A stretch of DNA of 64,000 nt. It comes from Phycomyces nitens. Its lineage: Eukaryota > Mucoromycota > Mucoromycetes > Mucorales > Phycomycetaceae. Where the stretch lies: the NCBI GenBank assembly GCA_022702545.1, contig JAHRBC010000003.1:3472001-3536000 (forward strand). Reading direction: 5' to 3'. Made by a program: the position numbers and the translations under genes. The notes under the pieces are model-generated. The model made no database searches and was not told the origin of the DNA. It was given only the letters and a program-made list of their open reading frames with translations. Positions 50,030 to 61,042 of this stretch are shown in pieces (within the stretch, counting starts at the first letter, position 1; every line of letters begins with the position of its first letter).

Positions 50030-51754
50030 ATGTACCACCAATTCCAACAAGGAAACAGCGAGGATTCTTGGAACGTAAGTTGGACTGCGTTGCTATACAT
50101 ATACATAACTACTTTAAATATTAGTATAGCAGCGATGAGCTCTGGAGATCTCCTTCGGTCAACAACATTGCCCACTCTGCCACAATACCAGACGAACAGA
50201 CACCTCTTTTAAACCAGATAATTATACCCTCCACACGTCAAGTTACTCGCTGGACAGAATCATTTTGGAAGCGTGGTTTTATCTTGAACATATTACCAGT
50301 CTTAATTGTAAGCCAAATGTCTGTTTAATAAGATAATAATTCTTATTAATAGTATTGACTTTCTTACCAAAAGGTACTTATTTGGTGCTCGATACCCATT
50401 CCATTTGACGACTGTGCAACCCTACCATGCGACTACGATCCTTACAGCACCAGTAGATTATCAATTCTGCCATTAGCAGAAAAACCTAATAATCAGCCTA
50501 CTCTTATCAATTTCTGGTTCTTTCTGTTCTGGTATTATGGTCTCTACAATGCAATGGCATTATTTTTGATCACAAAGATGTTTAGCATCTATGCTGTCAA
50601 TGTAAGCAAAAAAAAAGACAAAAAACTGAAATGTATACAGTTTTTTAAGCTTTTAATATTAGTGGTGGCCAAAACCGCTGGGAGCCAAGGCTACATTTAT
50701 GCTCTTTTGGCTTTCTACCCAAGGAGTCGCAGTATTGGGATACTACTTTACAAACCTAGACAAGTACACCCTCAGCTGGGTCTTTCTCACATTCTTGAAC
50801 ATGTGTCTGCCTGTCCTGTGTGCATTGATCAATATTCACCTCCACAATAGCAAAAGGAGCCAAAGAAAGCTCTATATGTCCTTGGACGACCCCCAAAAAA
50901 TATCAATCTTTATCAGTCCTCCGGAACACACCCACATTCATATCCCCGCATCCTACCGACGGTTCCTCTGGTTCTGTGTAGCGCTTTTTATCGCCCTGTT
51001 TGCTCTTGTTAGTGGCGAGATATATGCCTACGTCTTTCTGTCTACCCTTCCCCACACCTCCCTTGATGCCGTAGTATATGTCTATAGCTGGGTGGGAGCC
51101 ATCTATGTCATGGACGCCATTACAGACTACATCATACACCGGAGAGTACGCTCTTATCCCCTAGCAACAGTGTTTAAGCTTTATTTTTTTATGATCTACT
51201 TTATATTTTATCGTAATCTATTTGCCAGACTACGATCAGTCGACCAATTTGCGCTTGTCCAGCTCGGTTCCTTTCTGTGGGTCTGCATATACTACCCCCT
51301 TGTTATCACCCGTCATACCCACAGCCTGTGTGTTCGCATGTTTGGAACAACATTGACATATGAAGAATACCGAGATAAGATTGGGCGCTCCTTTTATCTT
51401 CGTAACCTGGCAGAGAACACGACGATGCTTGGGTTTCTTTGTTGGGTCAACATTTTGCACTTTGGACCCAACCGGGCAGCCTATCCTTACTTTCACTTTG
51501 ACGAACAGGTATCAGAAGATAGTCCATATACCCACCAGACAACCTTTATTGCTGCCCTGATTATCTGGACAAGCGAACTGACGAGTGCATATATCACCCG
51601 GTGGACATTCAAACGTTATTTCAAGCACTCGGTTACCCAACAGGCCATCCGAGAGTTTACACAGTATCCAGAAATGATCATTGGATTTGTGCTAGTAATG
51701 GTGCACGTACTCCAGAATATCTTGCTGGCCCTGATCAAACTGGACTTTGCTTAA
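50030..51754 (+). CDS. Multi-pass membrane protein of unknown function
   Basis: Four exons, 50030..50074, 50125..50307, 50374..50601 and 50663..51754, all phase 0 with GT-AG introns, giving 515 aa. A soluble N-terminus of about 75 residues, with an acidic-dileucine-like Glu-Gln-Thr-Pro-Leu-Leu, is followed by about eight or nine hydrophobic helices, beginning with the segment across the exon 2/3 join. A cytosolic loop with basic and His-rich residues follows the fourth helix. The early luminal loop carries a Cys pair (Asp-Asp-Cys...Pro-Cys-Asp). No transporter family was recognised. It is not the EXS domain of XPR1/Syg1, although its neighbour has an SPX domain. A role in the vacuole or endomembrane system is plausible from the dileucine-type motif, as inference. 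The gene is convergent with the VTC gene. Confidence 0.75.
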
Positions 51755-52040
51755 AACATACATACATACCCTTTAGACCAAGGGATTCCATTGTAAATTT
51801 ACTCCCATTGCATCATATATAAATGGTGAATATATATACAAACATCAATATCATCACTATGAAATGAATATCATCTAAATCAACTTGTAAATAATTCCAA
51901 AAAGAAAAAGTATATATATATGTATATAATATATATGCAAATAATATTGTTATTGGTTTATATACATATATATAATATATATATATATATGTATATATGT
52001 ATATAATATTAAAGTGGGTAAATGAGAATATATGTCTGTC
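51755..52040. other. Convergent 3' spacer with (TA)n tracts
   Basis: Two (TA)n/(TATG)n blocks, about 51908-51938 and 51960-52010, separate the ends of the membrane-protein and VTC genes. Both 3' UTRs and polyadenylation sites must fit here. Confidence 0.5.
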
Positions 52041-54421
52041 TTATAGGTAAAACAAGGAGGGGCCTTTGACGGTAAATTTAAGGTATGCGTTTAATCCGAC
52101 TGCAAACAAGAGCGCAAGGCAAATCACAGTAGGACCCGTGACATCGTCGTAAGGTCCAGCAGCCCTTGCTCGGATAAGCTCTCTACGGCGGTAGTAGAGG
52201 CCCATTCCGTAGATCAACGTAGAGAGTGATACGAGGGTGTAGACAATGCCACTGACCTTGCCAACAGTGTCTCCTGCATTGAAAAGAGCAATCGAAAATG
52301 TGGAGAGAAGGGTTCCAAATGACATCCAAGAAAAGTATGTTCTCTCGTTAGCAAAGAACACCTTTGGTTCCACACGAAGAGGAGTAATGACTTTTTTGGG
52401 GATCTTGACTCCAGGAGGAAGCACAACAGGCTCTCTGGTCTGCTTTACTTTGTCTTGACTAAGCACATGTTGGAAGCTCTGTCCAATGTGCTCTGGGAAG
52501 TTGCGGATCTTGTCCAGGATGCTCTCTTCTGGCTGATGCTCAGGTATGGCTGGCATACTCTGGTATGAGCCCGATGGCTGGCTGCTTCGAAGCAGAGATG
52601 TGCGCTCTGTGGGTTCAGGGTTCTCCATGTGCACTCGAATATCATCAGAAGAAGTCTGGTCCAGTAAAGCCCTTCCTTTACCCTTGTGGGATCCTTTGAC
52701 AACCGAGGGCGATTGAGAGGGCAGGACTGGAAGTTGTTTGGTATCATCGTCGTCAATCTGAGCCAACCAGTAGGGCAAAAGGGAAACACGGCTGTCGAAG
52801 ATGACAGCAATACCATGGACAAATTTGCTAAACTCAAAAGCTTCTTCCAAGATGCCAATATCCTGAAGCTCGGTGACCCAATCAGGCTCAATCTCATTGT
52901 TACCCAAGTCGAGTTTGATTTCAAAGGTTGCAAAAGGAGCCCTGCTAATTTCACCATCCTTTAACTTTTGAAAGGGAAAGTTTGTATCGACATCAGGACG
53001 TCTCCAGTCATTCTCGCCACGACGGACAACATTGTCATTAGGGAATAGGTTGGAGTCTTCACGGATAAAGCAGATGTCGGTGTCCAGGGCCATGCGAACA
53101 CTATTGTCGCCAGGAATCTGGAAGGCGGTTCTCTTGTAGAATGTGCGCAAGACTAAAAAGAAACCAGAAATATCGACAAGGTTAATAAGGCTAATAGGTT
53201 TATAACATTTATACGATTGACTTGCCTGGCTGCATGCTTTGGGCCATCACTGTATCCTGGACCTGATGGACAAGCTGCTCAAACTTTTGAACTTCTTCCT
53301 CGGATTTTCCTGCCATCTTGCGCATCTTCTTGGCTGCCTTTTCGATAAAGGTCTGGTCGCCCTTGAGGAATCCAGCAATATACTTGTCTTTGATCACAAA
53401 CCGATCCTTGAGTTCTCCTCGGTTCTCCTCTGCCAAAGTTCTTCGCTCAAAAGCAATAGAGCTGTTTCCCTTTGCACTTCCATACCATCTCAGACGAATG
53501 ATTTGGGATCCAAGCGCAGTCTCGACACGAGAGTTGTAAGAATCAAAGTCTGAATCGTCGAAATAGAGGGAAGAAATGGGAGGATCAATATTGGCCTGTT
53601 GCTTGCTGGCATCCCGATAGACCAAGACAGGCAAGTGTCGAAGAATATAAGTCTTGAGCTCAAGCACATTTTCGCTCTGGACAAAGAACCTCTTTACAAC
53701 AGTCCTGCGTCCATCTACTCTGACTTCCAGAGCATCTCTGAGCTCACTAGCAGGCTGGAAAGACATTGTTCGTCCACCATCTCTGACCTTGCTGAATAGC
53801 TCTGAGAGTTTGATTAGAAGAGCGTCATTATCTTCGTTCCAAAAAGGACATTGGTTTAGGCGGACCATAAACATGGGTCTGAGGACGTAGTTTGTGTGGC
53901 GATCATGCTTCTTGACAATTTTAAGGAAGCCGGTGTAGTTGAGACGAGAAAAGCGGGCGAGACGGTTGATATCATCAGCAATTTCATTAATGTGGCCTTG
54001 GATGCGGCCCATCTCTTCAACAGAGTCGTGGCTAGGGATGTGGGAAGCGGCAGTCTCGACAGCTTCATCAGTACTTCTTCTGAGTTCTTCCATCTTTTCC
54101 TTGTGGAAAGCATAGACCTAAATATATATATATATAAAAAGGGTGTTTCCAAAAGTAAATCAACAGGCGCAAAAAGTGTTTCACAAGACAGCTCACTGTA
54201 TTTTGAATGGCATACTATGTAGAGATCTACTTGGTTGTCTTGATGAGGTTTACCTTTTCGAGATTGCTATCGAGCATCTCAACAAATTCAGTTTCGTCTT
54301 TTTCTGTAAACGGTCTTTCTTTTTCGGCCTTTCGAAGTTTCTTCTTGAGGCCGTCATAGTCGAGGTAGGCCGCCTGCCACTCGGGGTAGATTGTTTCTTT
54401 CAACTGAGAGCCAAACTTCAT
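52041..54421 (-). CDS. Vacuolar transporter chaperone (VTC) complex subunit, SPX-VTC-DUF202
   Basis: Three exons, complement(join(52041..53152, 53226..54117, 54254..54421)), 723 aa. Residues 1 to about 150 are an SPX domain, with the Lys cluster in Lys-Ile-Val-Lys-Lys-His-Asp that binds inositol pyrophosphates. The central polyphosphate-polymerase fold (about 185-500) has Arg-Leu-Arg-Trp-Tyr-Gly, Arg-Thr-Ala-Phe-Gln and Phe-Ser-Lys-Phe-Val-His-Gly. A polar linker precedes three transmembrane helices (DUF202, about 610-720). Length is near Vtc4 (721 aa). The segment that reads Glu-Arg-Lys-Thr in Vtc4, as I recall it, is Glu-Arg-Arg-Thr here, and other stretches look more like Vtc2/3, so it may be an accessory rather than catalytic subunit. 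The complex makes polyphosphate and moves it into the vacuole. The second intron (53225..53153) is GC-AG with a GCAAGT donor, required by the frame. Confidence 0.92.
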
Positions 54422-56696
54422 TACGAGCTAATTGCGAAGAAGAAGAGATGGAAGGGAAGAAACAAAGAATAAAAATAAAATAAAATAAACGGGTGCACAA
54501 TTGAGAAGCGGGAGTTTTATAACAAGCATTATATAGATAGATTGTATTGTATTGTAGTGTATTGTATTGATCATCCCGGTAAATAAATAAATAAGTAAAT
54601 AGAAAAAAAAATCCCTCTAATCCTCTCTATCCAATTAATGGCTTTTTTTTGGTTGACATACTTCTTTAACCTAGTGTTTTGTCCAATTGGCCTATATTCA
54701 CCATATTTTTCAAGTACGTAATCCTGCTGTGATTTATATGCTCAAGGCCTTGGATCAGTCAAAAGATCTTGCTGGAACCAAAAATAATATCTCGAGCACA
54801 AGCCTTACAATAGATTCTTATCGGAGTACCAATAGCGGACCTCATCTAAACACACGTTTTAAAGGGACTGGACGCGATTTGACAGCACATTCGCACTGGC
54901 TTTCAATATATTACCAATATTGGGTACATAAATGGCTTGCCATGCGTGTCTTGAAGAAAGCAAGAAAGACCTAAAGAAGTATGTCCAGTGTTCAAAGCCA
55001 CCCAAAGGGAAAAAAGAGCCATTAGAAAAAAAAAGAAAAAAGGGGAGACGTCAGTGGTCATTTGTGACTGTCATGATAACTTCAAAAAAGAAAAAAAAAA
55101 AAAAGAAAGGAAATCATGTCCAAAACACAAGGGCGATCTGTCGTGTGGCCAAGGCACAGTGGATATAAGATGTATGTGCACAATGAGACCAAATCCTCCA
55201 ATTCCGACCCGGACTTTTTTCTTTTGGTTCGGGGAAGAGTTTTGTATCTGCGCAAAAAAAGAAAAAAAATAACGCATGAAACAAACTCACTGTGGCCGCC
55301 GTGTGACTTTATATTGTGAGCAGGGTAAGCATCTTGTTTTATATATATATTTCTTTTGGGAGATGTCATTGGTATTTCAAGAGATGTAGACCATAATTTA
55401 ATACCGTATAGAACACCAAATCCAAGAAGTTTAGAGATTGAGTAGCAAGCTGCCTCAAGAGAAAAAGATAATTGGAATAAAATATGTGAATTGAATGTCA
55501 ATTCTGGGTATAGCTGAGATAAATACACTTTGTAACACAACAAAATACAAAGGCTTTAGGTCAATGCAACTTTCCTATATTGTCAAGACCCATATATTCT
55601 TCATTTCTGTGTTTTCAACAAATAGAAAGTTGGAATATTATTAATTTAACAAAACATAAAGAGTTTATTATTTATTAATACAAGTTGATACTCCATAGAG
55701 GACGACCTCTATCTACAGTGCTAGCAACAAGACCAACCGAAATCCCGAAAGGCATAAGGCATCTAGAAACCAATGGTGAGCAGGTGATACGGTGGGCGTG
55801 GTGGTTGGTGGCCGCCACCTTGAAGCAAAAGGCCAGGCGAAGCAGAGTGGAGTACGAAGAAGGAGAAGTAGAAGACTAGGTGCGAAGGCAGAGGAGGCCA
55901 TAACAGAGGAAGTTTGGTGAAGAATAATAAAGACAACTCTTTTACCTCGTTAAAAACACTTTTCCTATTTTCTATATTTTGACAACTGATTCTCATCCCC
56001 ATACGCCTAGTCATAAATATTATTTGACGCATCCCAACCCTTACTGAGTGCAGCTCTATTGTCTCGAGAACGCATCCTCTTAACAGTAGTTTATTGTCCC
56101 TCGTTACCACGCCTCCAATTGGAATAATAACCATTGCTAGCTAGTAACCCGGCCATAAACACTAGATAACTCGAGCGTCCTTCCTCACAGTAGCCTCGTA
56201 ACCAGTTACCTATACTCACTCAAGTACCCTACGTGTCAATACTGAGAAGGATATTTGAATACTATGAAATAAAGGGGAAGTTTTTAGTATAATTAACTTT
56301 TTGAGTTATGAATACCAGTTAATATATTTTTATCTATTTCTCAAATACTGCTTCATCGACGATACTATTTATCAACAAAAAAAACACTTTTCTCTTATAA
56401 GAACTGTAAAGAGCATCCAATTGGTAATTCTGATTAACCAATCAAGATCATATCCGGCTATTATCATGCAAACCAATAGTATTCATGATTTTCTATCCTT
56501 GTAAAGACCCATCATAGAACCAATCGTTATAATTATCTTTACAAATATTATCTAGCATTATTCATATAAATACTCTTAGAGCTTTCTCATAGAAAGACCA
56601 TCCAAACAACATACTTGGAAGATATCCCACTTCCAGTAGGTGGGTTATTCAATATGTTTCAATATTGGTAATTTGTATTAATGTTTCAATCTACGA
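54422..56696. other. Intergenic region with a compositionally distinct patch
   Basis: The VTC promoter and a TTGTATTG tandem near 54541-54570 come first. A plus-strand open stretch at 54687-54974 looks mildly coding-like but matches nothing I know. From about 55690 to 56250 the DNA is clearly GC-richer, first purine-rich and then pyrimidine-rich on the plus strand, with 62- and 123-codon minus-strand frames. This resembles a retroelement end or decayed repeat, but no LTR or domain was identified. Confidence 0.35.
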
Positions 56697-57395
56697 TTAT
56701 GCTGGATACAACAACTTCTCTGATTGAAGACGCCAGACTCGTACATTCTTGCACATTGGGAACAGCATGAATGTCGATTTGTCACTCCAAATCACTTGAT
56801 CCCAGTATTGATTCACCTCCTTGGCATGCTGGGCAAAGGCAAGGCGGTTTATACGATGATGCTCAGTGAGCCATGGCTTGTATACTGCTATACAAGATTT
56901 CATATGAAGAGTCTTGATAGCAGCACGTATTGTATCCTTGCAAACATATCTTCCCAGATTCACACCCATTATGGTGATCAGCATATCCAAACTGGCCGCT
57001 CGATCATTTTTTACTATCTCTCTGCGCAAAACACGCAAATCTCGCTCACCAAATATCCTTGAGGGTCCCTTGTGCCTGTATGTAACTGTCGTCCTCGGTT
57101 CTTTGTACCTTTGCATTGTATTGTATACAGTACGACGTGCTACATTATATCGCTCACAAATGGTTGACACTTTTTCTCTTGCTTCAAAAGCACCAATAAT
57201 CATTCCTCTGACTTTAATTGGGACCTCCTTTCGCTTGGGAGTAGTATCAGGAATGTTTACTGAATACATGGATAGAATGGAATTAAAAATAAAAGGTTGT
57301 AGAAAAGAAGACAAACAGAGGTGTACGTATTTTATTCTATTTTTAAAAAAAACTCGTAATGTCAAAGTTGTGCCATCCCGAAATCGACCCCTCTG
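56697..57395 (-). mobile_element. Truncated Tc1-like element, second family
   Basis: A transposase fragment opens at ATG 57267 and runs to a stop at 56697 (190 aa from that start). It contains a paired-like HTH region and the first catalytic Asp in Ile-Trp-Ser-Asp-Lys-Ser; the second Asp and the Glu are missing. The sequence differs clearly from the complete element at 32560. At its 5' side a TIR-like end, CAGAGGGGTCGATTTCGGG read on the minus strand from 57395, abuts TATA. No partner TIR was found downstream, so the 3' half is deleted. Its outer end lies only about 130 bp from the start of the Fanzor relic, in divergent orientation. Confidence 0.75.
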
Positions 57396-57526
57396 TATAT
57401 AAATACTTTTATCAACTAGACAATTTATCAAAGTAGTTCAACGCTCTTAATTTCTCTTTATAAAAGGCTCTCAACTTACCTATCCCTCCTTTACATCATA
57501 AAACACACAAATATCTCATCTAATTT

Positions 57527-59592
57527 ATGTATAAATCCATAATATACAGAAAAAAACACCAAGTTTTTGAACAGAGACAGGAACAAGAAGACCAAGGTAA
57601 TGAATTCATTTAAAAAAAAACACTGTATTATCATATTAACACAATACCTAGACATCACCTACGTACATTGTGGACAACCTGGCCACTATACAAACAAGCA
57701 CTACAAGTGTCAATTGTTTCAACCAGAGATTGCTTCCCAAGGTAATCTTGGCAATTTAGAAATATTATGTTACTGACTTTCTTGGCTAATTTAGTTGGAA
57801 CAAGTGGAAAACGCAAACAAAGTTACGATGTGAAGGCTGAAAAGAGAAATGTCAAAAGACAAAAGGTGTCCAACGAGGCCACAGTATGCAAAAAGTGCAA
57901 GCAGCAAGGCCACTCATCAGCACGGTCTCCTCTCTGTGGCCATCACATTTTATCAAAAGAGCAAGTCTTGCATAACAATTTGGGAGATAACTGTGTCGTT
58001 AATACCTACAAAGCATCGCTGAAATCAAGTATAGTCACTGCTTGTACACACCTTCGACACTTGATCTTCAGAGCCCAGATATTTGTGAACCATTGCATAA
58101 TTAAAGCCCTGGATTTAACCGTACCAAAGGGAGTCTTTAAGCAACAGTTCTGGTATACAATAATTCAAATGGTCAACGGACGCAAACCAACTAGTAGCCG
58201 AGAGATCACAGCAGACTTGCTCAATTCATGGGACCAGTTCAGGCTGCAACATCCTAATATCAGGTATCTCGTCCGACTTTTACCAGGCATTAGCCAATGT
58301 ATCACTGAAGCATGTAAAGACCTCGCTACTTCATATACAAACACTATAGTAGAAGGATTTGAGCAGAAGCTTTTATACTTTTTGAATTATAAATTGTAAA
58401 ATGAATTCAAGGTAAGTGGGAGATTTGCGAAATGTAATTCAAAAAACTTGATCATATCATATACGATCCATAGTCTCTGCCTCAAAAATATGTGAGCAGT
58501 ATCTGCCGTACCTTCTGCTACCAGTTCATTTGTCAAGGAGAACCAAGATGGCCCAAGGTCGATTTGCTCACTGACGATATAAAGTCAAAAATCGAAACTT
58601 TTTGCAAAGGTTGGAAGCAGAAACTGCAGAAAAAAGTATCCCCCAAGGAACTTTCCAAAGATCCTAGTGATTTTGTACCTTTCCTGCTATTCATCAGTGC
58701 CAGCTTGGAACAAGATTTTGACCACTCTCCTGAAGATGCTAAAAGACCCAAACTACTTTCCGTATTACCAAGACCATCTATAAGATGGAGGTACATCACT
58801 CTAAACATCAATGCCCTGTCGTGCTTTACACGAAATACTTTGCCGCGGGGTTACGACAAGCAACTAGAGCTTTTTTTCAAGGTTTTTAATTTCAAAAAAC
58901 TCGGCCTTAAAACGTAAGTATCTCTTCATGCCCAATAGCTTCCTCTAATTCTTATATCTATTTAACACCTCTCTACTCCCAAATGGAAACAACGACATGC
59001 TATTCGGAAATCTCCTCCGTAGCGATGGTTTCTCTCTTGATTTTCTCTTCTACAAACGACGTCAGACTGGTTACGGCCCTTCTTATCAAAGCCTAGAATT
59101 GAAACTGGGTGATTTTACCATGTCTGAAATCGATGAGATGTATACTCCAATTTGTATTGATCCAGGGAGAAAATCAGTATTTACTGCCACTATCGGTTCC
59201 GACTCGCAAACACGAAGATGTACTAGGAGTGAGTATCACCATATGACGGGAGTTACAAACTTTGCCCTACGTTTGGAAAAGAAGAAGAAAGAGTCTGGAA
59301 TTGGATTGATAGAGAGCAACCTCCCAACAGCAAAAACATCAAATATTGCAAAATTTGAAGAATATATCAAGAGTATTCTTACAAATGCAGCCTCTGTTTT
59401 GGTGATCTGGATATCATTAAAGCCCCCGAATTCAAAGGTTACAGCGTTCTACATTGTACGCAGTGTAGCAAGCTATGGAAACGCGATGTCAATGCTGCTC
59501 TGAACATGATGACGATCGCAAGAAGCATTTGGATGGCCCAAGGAAGACCAGAAATCTTTACACCAAAGAAAAAGGATCAAGAGGAAAGCTAA
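57527..59592 (+). pseudogene. Fanzor (eukaryotic TnpB-like RNA-guided nuclease) pseudogene
   Basis: Reconstructed exons are 57527..57596, 57652..57741, 57795 to about 58420, 58474..58913 and 59023..59592. The N-terminus has a zinc-knuckle-like His-Cys-Gly-Gln-Pro-Gly-His with the expected first Cys replaced by Tyr, then Cys-x2-Cys-x4-Gly-His. The nuclease part has Thr-Asp-Gly before RuvC, the RuvC-I Asp in Ile-Asp-Pro-Gly-Arg-Lys (codon 59159-59161), a zinc ribbon of two Cys-x2-Cys pairs (59386-59397 and 59455-59466) and the RuvC-III Asp in Arg-Asp-Val-Asn-Ala-Ala (59485-59487). Lesions are a TAA at 58397-58399 where the frame otherwise continues (likely from CAA), a frameshift near 59370-59385, and loss of the region that should hold RuvC-II: only about 108 codons separate the two RuvC Asps. 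Fanzors are RNA-guided DNA nucleases spread with transposons. This copy cannot be active. A basic coding-like tail after 59592 in another frame may be its original C-terminus, ending near 59662. Confidence 0.82.
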
Positions 59593-59920
59593 ACTCAACT
59601 TTGATCCTCACAAAAACCAGTATCGCCGTAACAAACACGGTTTCCCTTTTTTAAAGGATTAAGATCATTACAGGTAAATACATCTAAACATAAATCTCTA
59701 TTCGTTTCAAAATTATTTTCTTTTTGTCTCATTTCCATTTTTACTTTGTCCAAAAAAGGTAAATAACTTGTCTAAAAACTAATTTTGATTCGTCCAGAAA
59801 AAAAAACTAACATCTCAATCTCAAGTAGAAATACTGTACTCTATCTGTTGACGCTCTGACAACAATTAGGTATACTTAAATGTTGTTATCTAAAATAAAG
59901 ATTTATACTTAAGCGGTTAA
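59593..59920. other. Spacer after the Fanzor relic
   Basis: The first 70 bases are coding-like in a shifted frame (see the Fanzor entry). The rest is AT-rich with nothing recognised. In intact Fanzor loci the guide RNA commonly overlaps or follows the 3' end, so any RNA remnant would be sought here, but none is evident by eye. Confidence 0.35.
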
Positions 59921-59935
59921 CTTAGCCTTGGGTTA

Positions 59936-61042
59936 AATTCCACACTCAATCTAAGCAACAATAACGACAAGCCAAATAGCCAACGACATTTGTTTAGTGC
60001 TGAAGAATGGACGCAAATGAAAAATGACTACAACGCTCAAGCCAAATTTGCAGACATTTCCAATGATATAACAAATGAGCTGAAAGAGATGGAGCACATT
60101 GCTGAAGCCAGTCTTACGGAAGCGTATAAGCAATGTCTAATGAAGTAAGCAACCAATGTCTTTACTAAAGAAGAGACGTACTTTAAAGTATATGCTCACA
60201 TCATCTCCATAATGAAGCTTCATCCAGAATACTTGGAATCCCAGCCCCGGAATTCCACAGAAGCAAATAACTGCACCCAACTCTGGGGGCCGATTATAAA
60301 CACAGTCTTTGAACACCCCGACCTCAAAGTAATGTGGGGAGATTCGGTCAATGTACGTTCTTCACTGGCCAAAAAAGCAACACACCAAAGTGAAGAAACG
60401 TACAAAAAGTACATTGGAGACAAAATCGACTTTCGTGTTTGCTATAAAGATCGTAGCACACTGGTTGACGTCTTGAACGGTGAAGTCTCCCTTGGGCAAG
60501 CAGACGATAAGAAATATTTCAGTGATCATACAAAGCTCTCGAGGGAGACCAAAACTATTGCCGACCAGTTCTACACCTCTAAGCATGTCAAAGAAAAGGA
60601 AAAGCGGGCACTAAAGGTCCGTGGCATACAGCTGGCTGGTGTAGAAGGGGAGATGATAGAGACACGCCTTGTAAAAAATGGCTTGTACGTTCTTTCTGTC
60701 TTGGGTTCTTTGCGTTTGCCAACTTGCAAGGACAATCTCTATCGTCTTCGACCATTAATGAAGCGATTTTTGGAAATGAAAAGAGGCTGTTTGGCAATCT
60801 CCCGAACTTACCGAAAGATGAAAGAATCAGCAAAGGATCATGAAATCAATATGCCCAAGAAAAGACATATGGAACGCTCTCCATCCAATTCTGACGGTGA
60901 GCGCTCTCCTGTTGCTGCTTTCGCTGATGACAGTTCATACATCAACTGGGTTAGGGGTAGTTGGTTCCCACCCACCCGCTACAGTACCAGGACATACGAT
61001 GGGTCACTCCCGACATTTCTTTTATCACCACCGCGTATTTGA
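59936..61042 (+). pseudogene. Broken member of a Mucorales-expanded family with PD-(D/E)XK-like core
   Basis: One frame is open from 59921 to 61042 except for a TAA at 60146-60148, which sits in good coding context and is one base from CAA. The first in-frame ATG is 60017; the frame after the TAA restarts at ATG 60212 (276 aa). The core has Ile-Gly-Asp-Lys-Ile-Asp-Phe-Arg-Val, then Val-Leu-Asn-Gly-Glu-Val-Ser, then a Lys/Arg-rich helix, Gly-Ile-Gln-Leu-Ala-Gly and Asn-Gly-Leu-Tyr-Val. I recall proteins of this type, many copies per genome, from Mucorales; the Asp...Glu spacing would fit a PD-(D/E)XK nuclease fold (inference). The pattern parallels the C-terminal core of the zinc-finger pseudogene at 36339. 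The last 50 residues are Pro/Ser/Arg-rich. It lies just behind the Fanzor relic on the same strand. Confidence 0.5.

Noticed and set aside
50030..51754. XPR1/Syg1-type EXS phosphate exporter
   Set aside because: The SPX gene next door suggested it, but the EXS signature motifs are not present in this protein.
55690..56250. LTR retrotransposon end
   Set aside because: The base composition is suggestive, but no paired LTR, primer-binding site or polyprotein domain could be identified.
58397..60148. Stop-codon reassignment (TAA/TAG read as Gln)
   Set aside because: Intact genes in the window end properly at TAA, TAG and TGA, and the readthrough-like stops occur only in genes that also carry frameshifts or deletions or that resemble mobile families.
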